Assembly (NCBI GenBank): GCA_017523185.1
Contig: JAFWXB010000347.1
Location: 1-6,044, forward strand
Direction: 5' to 3'
Source of the DNA: Lachnospiraceae bacterium
Lineage (GTDB): Bacteria; Bacillota_A; Clostridia; Lachnospirales; Lachnospiraceae
DNA length: 6,044 nucleotides
In this document: in pieces, positions 5,771-6,044 of the stretch
Position numbering within the stretch: position 1 is the stretch's first letter
How the letters are laid out: each line of letters begins with the position of its first letter
Translations under genes and position numbers: made by a program
Notes under the pieces: generated by a model
The model's input: the letters and a program-made list of their open reading frames with translations, nothing else
The model's database searches: none
What the model was told of the DNA's origin: nothing

Positions 5771-6044
5771 ATGGTAAAACACAAACATACTGCTACTTCT
5801 GATGCAGTATACACACAATTAAAAGAACAGATTTTACATTTAGAACTTCCACCGGGGTCTGCAATCAGCGAAATTGACACAGCAGAAAAATACAGCGTAA
5901 GCCGTACACCTGTTCGTGATGCATTTAAACGTTTAGAAAGAGAAGGCTTATTGGAAATCCAGCCACATGTAGGAACTTTTATCTCTTTGATAGACTTAAA
6001 TACTGTTTCTGATGTTTTATACATGAGAGCTATATTAGAATATT
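5771..6044 (+). CDS. GntR-family transcriptional regulator (FadR/FCD type), 3' end outside window
   Basis: The first 91 residues are visible and the frame is open to the right edge. Residues 9-72 form the GntR winged helix-turn-helix: DAVYTQLKEQILHLELPPGS at 11-30, the second helix SEIDTAEKYSV at 33-43, the recognition helix SRTPVRDAFKRLEREGL at 44-60, and the wing with HVGTFIS at 66-72. SRTPVRDA is the usual FadR-subfamily signature. The segment from about 77 (TVSDVLYMRAILEY) looks like the start of an all-helical FCD ligand-binding domain, with the R86 region matching the common R..LE pattern. Such proteins bind DNA as dimers and respond to small organic acids or sugar metabolites. The start is set by AAAAGGA at 5753-5759, 11 nt upstream, which is somewhat long. 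An ATG at 5750 stops after four codons. The ligand is unknown. The divergent HAD gene is the nearest candidate target, and genes past the right edge may be others. Confidence 0.88.
   Translation, partial: MVKHKHTATSDAVYTQLKEQILHLELPPGSAISEIDTAEKYSVSRTPVRDAFKRLEREGLLEIQPHVGTFISLIDLNTVSDVLYMRAILEY

Noticed and set aside
5653..6024. A 123-codon minus-strand open frame
   Set aside because: It is antisense to the GntR gene and its perfect promoter, and its translation shows no family pattern.

Overview
The window comes from an AT-rich Bacillota genome, most likely Lachnospiraceae or a close relative. The evidence is the low GC content, the Shine-Dalgarno sites of GGAGG/GGGG type, the AT-rich intergenic DNA, and a membrane sensor with the extracellular-domain plus 7TM layout that is common in Lachnospiraceae signalling proteins. 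The family assignment is inference; no rRNA or other marker gene is present.

Layout. Five genes lie on the minus strand and one begins on the plus strand at the right edge. From right to left on the minus strand they are: a HAD-superfamily phosphatase (4650-5486), closed by an intrinsic terminator at about 4548-4587; an AI-2E family membrane protein (3225-4442); the tRNA t6A37 methyltransferase TrmO (2034-2732); an HD-domain phosphohydrolase of the HDDC2/YfbR type (1203-1859); and a membrane sensor with a periplasm-type domain followed by 7TM helices, which runs off the left edge at position 1 (1-1167). On the plus strand a GntR-family regulator starts at 5771 and is cut by the right edge. 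The HAD gene and the GntR gene are divergent, and each has a recognisable sigma-A type promoter in the 284-bp region between them.

How the genes relate. The HD gene and the sensor are 35 bp apart with no terminator between them, so co-transcription is likely; trmO may read into them. The AI-2E gene and the HAD gene appear to be separate units. The divergent GntR regulator may control the HAD gene. A 10-bp inverted repeat lies just downstream of the predicted HAD transcription start and could be its operator or a leader hairpin. This is inference.

The least ordinary stretch is the 492-bp gap between the AI-2E gene and trmO. It holds two separate palindromic elements: a 136-bp unit with perfect 18-bp terminal inverted repeats (MITE-like), and a 97-bp nested palindrome with alternative foldings. 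An extended -10 promoter pointing toward trmO lies between them. I see no CRISPR array, tRNA, rRNA, transposase gene, or clear sign of a new multi-gene system.
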